Shown here piece after piece: positions 6,157-6,764 of a stretch of DNA of 6,764 nt. The position numbers and the translations under genes were made by a program. The stretch is from positions 1 to 6,764 of the forward strand of contig PLSG01000224.1 of NCBI GenBank assembly GCA_003164155.1, read 5' to 3'. Below the pieces are notes generated by a model. The model ran no database searches and was not told the DNA's origin. It saw nothing but the letters and a program-made list of their open reading frames with translations. The first letter of the stretch is position 1. Every line of letters starts with the position of its first letter. Source of the DNA: Parachlamydiaceae bacterium (lineage in GTDB: Bacteria; Chlamydiota; Chlamydiia; Chlamydiales; Parachlamydiaceae).

Positions 6157-6764
6157 TCAAGGGATAGCGACGACTTTTAGCAGTTTTTTTATTATGTCAT
6201 TTCGCGAAATTCCATCCGCTTCCGACCTAAAGGAGGGCATGATCCTATGTCTCAAAATCGAGGGAGCCACATTGTGGATGTGCTGCGGAGTGACATAATC
6301 CTCTCCTCTTAGCCAAGCGAGCGCTTTGGCGCAGCGCAGCATAGCGATAGTTGCCCGAGGGGATGCTCCCCGTTCAAGCCACTTTGCAAGCTCTTGGTCG
6401 TATTTTTGAGGGGTGCGGGTCGCCGTGATCAGCGAGACGACATATTTTTTCAGGTTTTCGGAAATAAATATCTCCGATACCGCTCTGCGGGCACGCAGCA
6501 CTTCCTCTTTGGTGGTGATAGGCTGGGGTGTGGAAGAGGAGGTGTATTGTCTTTTTTCATCTAGCTCGACAATTAGTAGCTCTTCGTGGGGACTGGGGTA
6601 GTCGATTTCAAGATGCATCATAAACCTGTCAAGCTGCGCTTCGGGAAGCGGATACGTGCCTTCCATTTCGATCAGATTCTGTGTGGCCATGACCAGGAAC
6701 GGCGACTCCAGTTCATGGGTGACGGTACCACTGGTGACGGTGCGCTCCTGCATCGCCTCAAGCA
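6157..6764 (-). CDS. MoxR-type AAA+ ATPase, C-terminal part (5' end outside the window)
   Basis: The frame is open to the window edge and begins mid-motif (Leu-Glu-Ala-Met-Gln-Glu-Arg, the usual MoxR sequence after Walker B). The Met at 6753 is therefore internal, not a start. About 202 of an expected 310-330 residues are present. Visible elements are sensor 1 (ATQN) with the following EGTYPLPEAQLDRFM block that holds the arginine-finger region, then the helical lid domain with sensor 2 (GASPRA) and the conserved YVTPQHIHNVAPSILRHRI segment. Walker A and B lie outside the window. The gene belongs with the MoxR Proper group by its neighbours (DUF58, VWA proteins). These ATPases are hexameric chaperone-like enzymes that use ATP to remodel or activate partners, often in metal insertion or envelope stress. 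It is the most upstream gene seen, so the operon promoter is outside the window. Confidence 0.93.
   Translation of the reverse strand, partial: LEAMQERTVTSGTVTHELESPFLVMATQNLIEMEGTYPLPEAQLDRFMMHLEIDYPSPHEELLIVELDEKRQYTSSSTPQPITTKEEVLRARRAVSEIFISENLKKYVVSLITATRTPQKYDQELAKWLERGASPRATIAMLRCAKALAWLRGEDYVTPQHIHNVAPSILRHRIMPSFRSEADGISRNDIIKKLLKVVAIP

Noticed and set aside
6751..6753. ATG 6753 as the MoxR start
   Set aside because: The frame is open upstream and the preceding residues Leu-Glu-Ala belong to the conserved MoxR motif, so this Met is internal.

Overview
The window holds most of one operon, read entirely on the minus strand (right to left). It encodes a MoxR ATPase / von Willebrand factor A (VWA) system of the Bat type. 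In transcription order the genes are: the 3' part of a MoxR-type AAA+ ATPase (6764-6157), a DUF58 protein (6150-5236), a small DUF4381-like membrane protein (5239-4769), a BatA-like VWA protein (4641-3628), a BatB-BatC fusion with VWA, TPR and a long charged tail (3638-1725), and a BatD-like protein (1731-220). Known biology of these families suggests the MoxR ATPase acts as a chaperone or remodelling factor. DUF58 is a cytoplasmic adaptor, and the membrane-anchored VWA/TPR/BatD proteins form an envelope complex whose substrate is not established. Nothing in the window identifies a substrate.

The order MoxR-DUF58-DUF4381-VWA-VWA/TPR-BatD and the signal peptides and membrane anchors indicate a Gram-negative bacterium. 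The layout resembles that of gammaproteobacteria. The moderate base composition and repeat-bearing intergenic DNA would also fit an environmental Chlamydiae-type genome. I cannot settle the phylum from this sequence.

Four of the five gene junctions are tight: a 6-nt gap, an ATGA overlap, an 11-nt overlap and a 7-nt overlap. The exception is the DUF4381/BatA junction. There a 117-bp element with 17-bp perfect (28/29-bp imperfect) terminal inverted repeats sits between two exact copies of a 10-bp direct repeat. The geometry is that of a MITE-like insertion with target-site duplication. Removing the element and one repeat copy restores a junction in which the DUF4381 stop codon TAG directly abuts the BatA ATG. 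The insertion happened to supply a new in-frame TAA, so the DUF4381 protein is unchanged, but the best Shine-Dalgarno of batA now lies 140 nt from its start. This is the most notable observation in the window.

Downstream of batD, at the left edge (1-160), is a second, unrelated repeat: a 48-bp near-perfect inverted repeat whose arms are built from tandem ACACAAAG(G/A) 9-mers. It may extend past the window edge. Positions 161-219 show nothing recognisable. There are no tRNA, rRNA, CRISPR or transposase genes.
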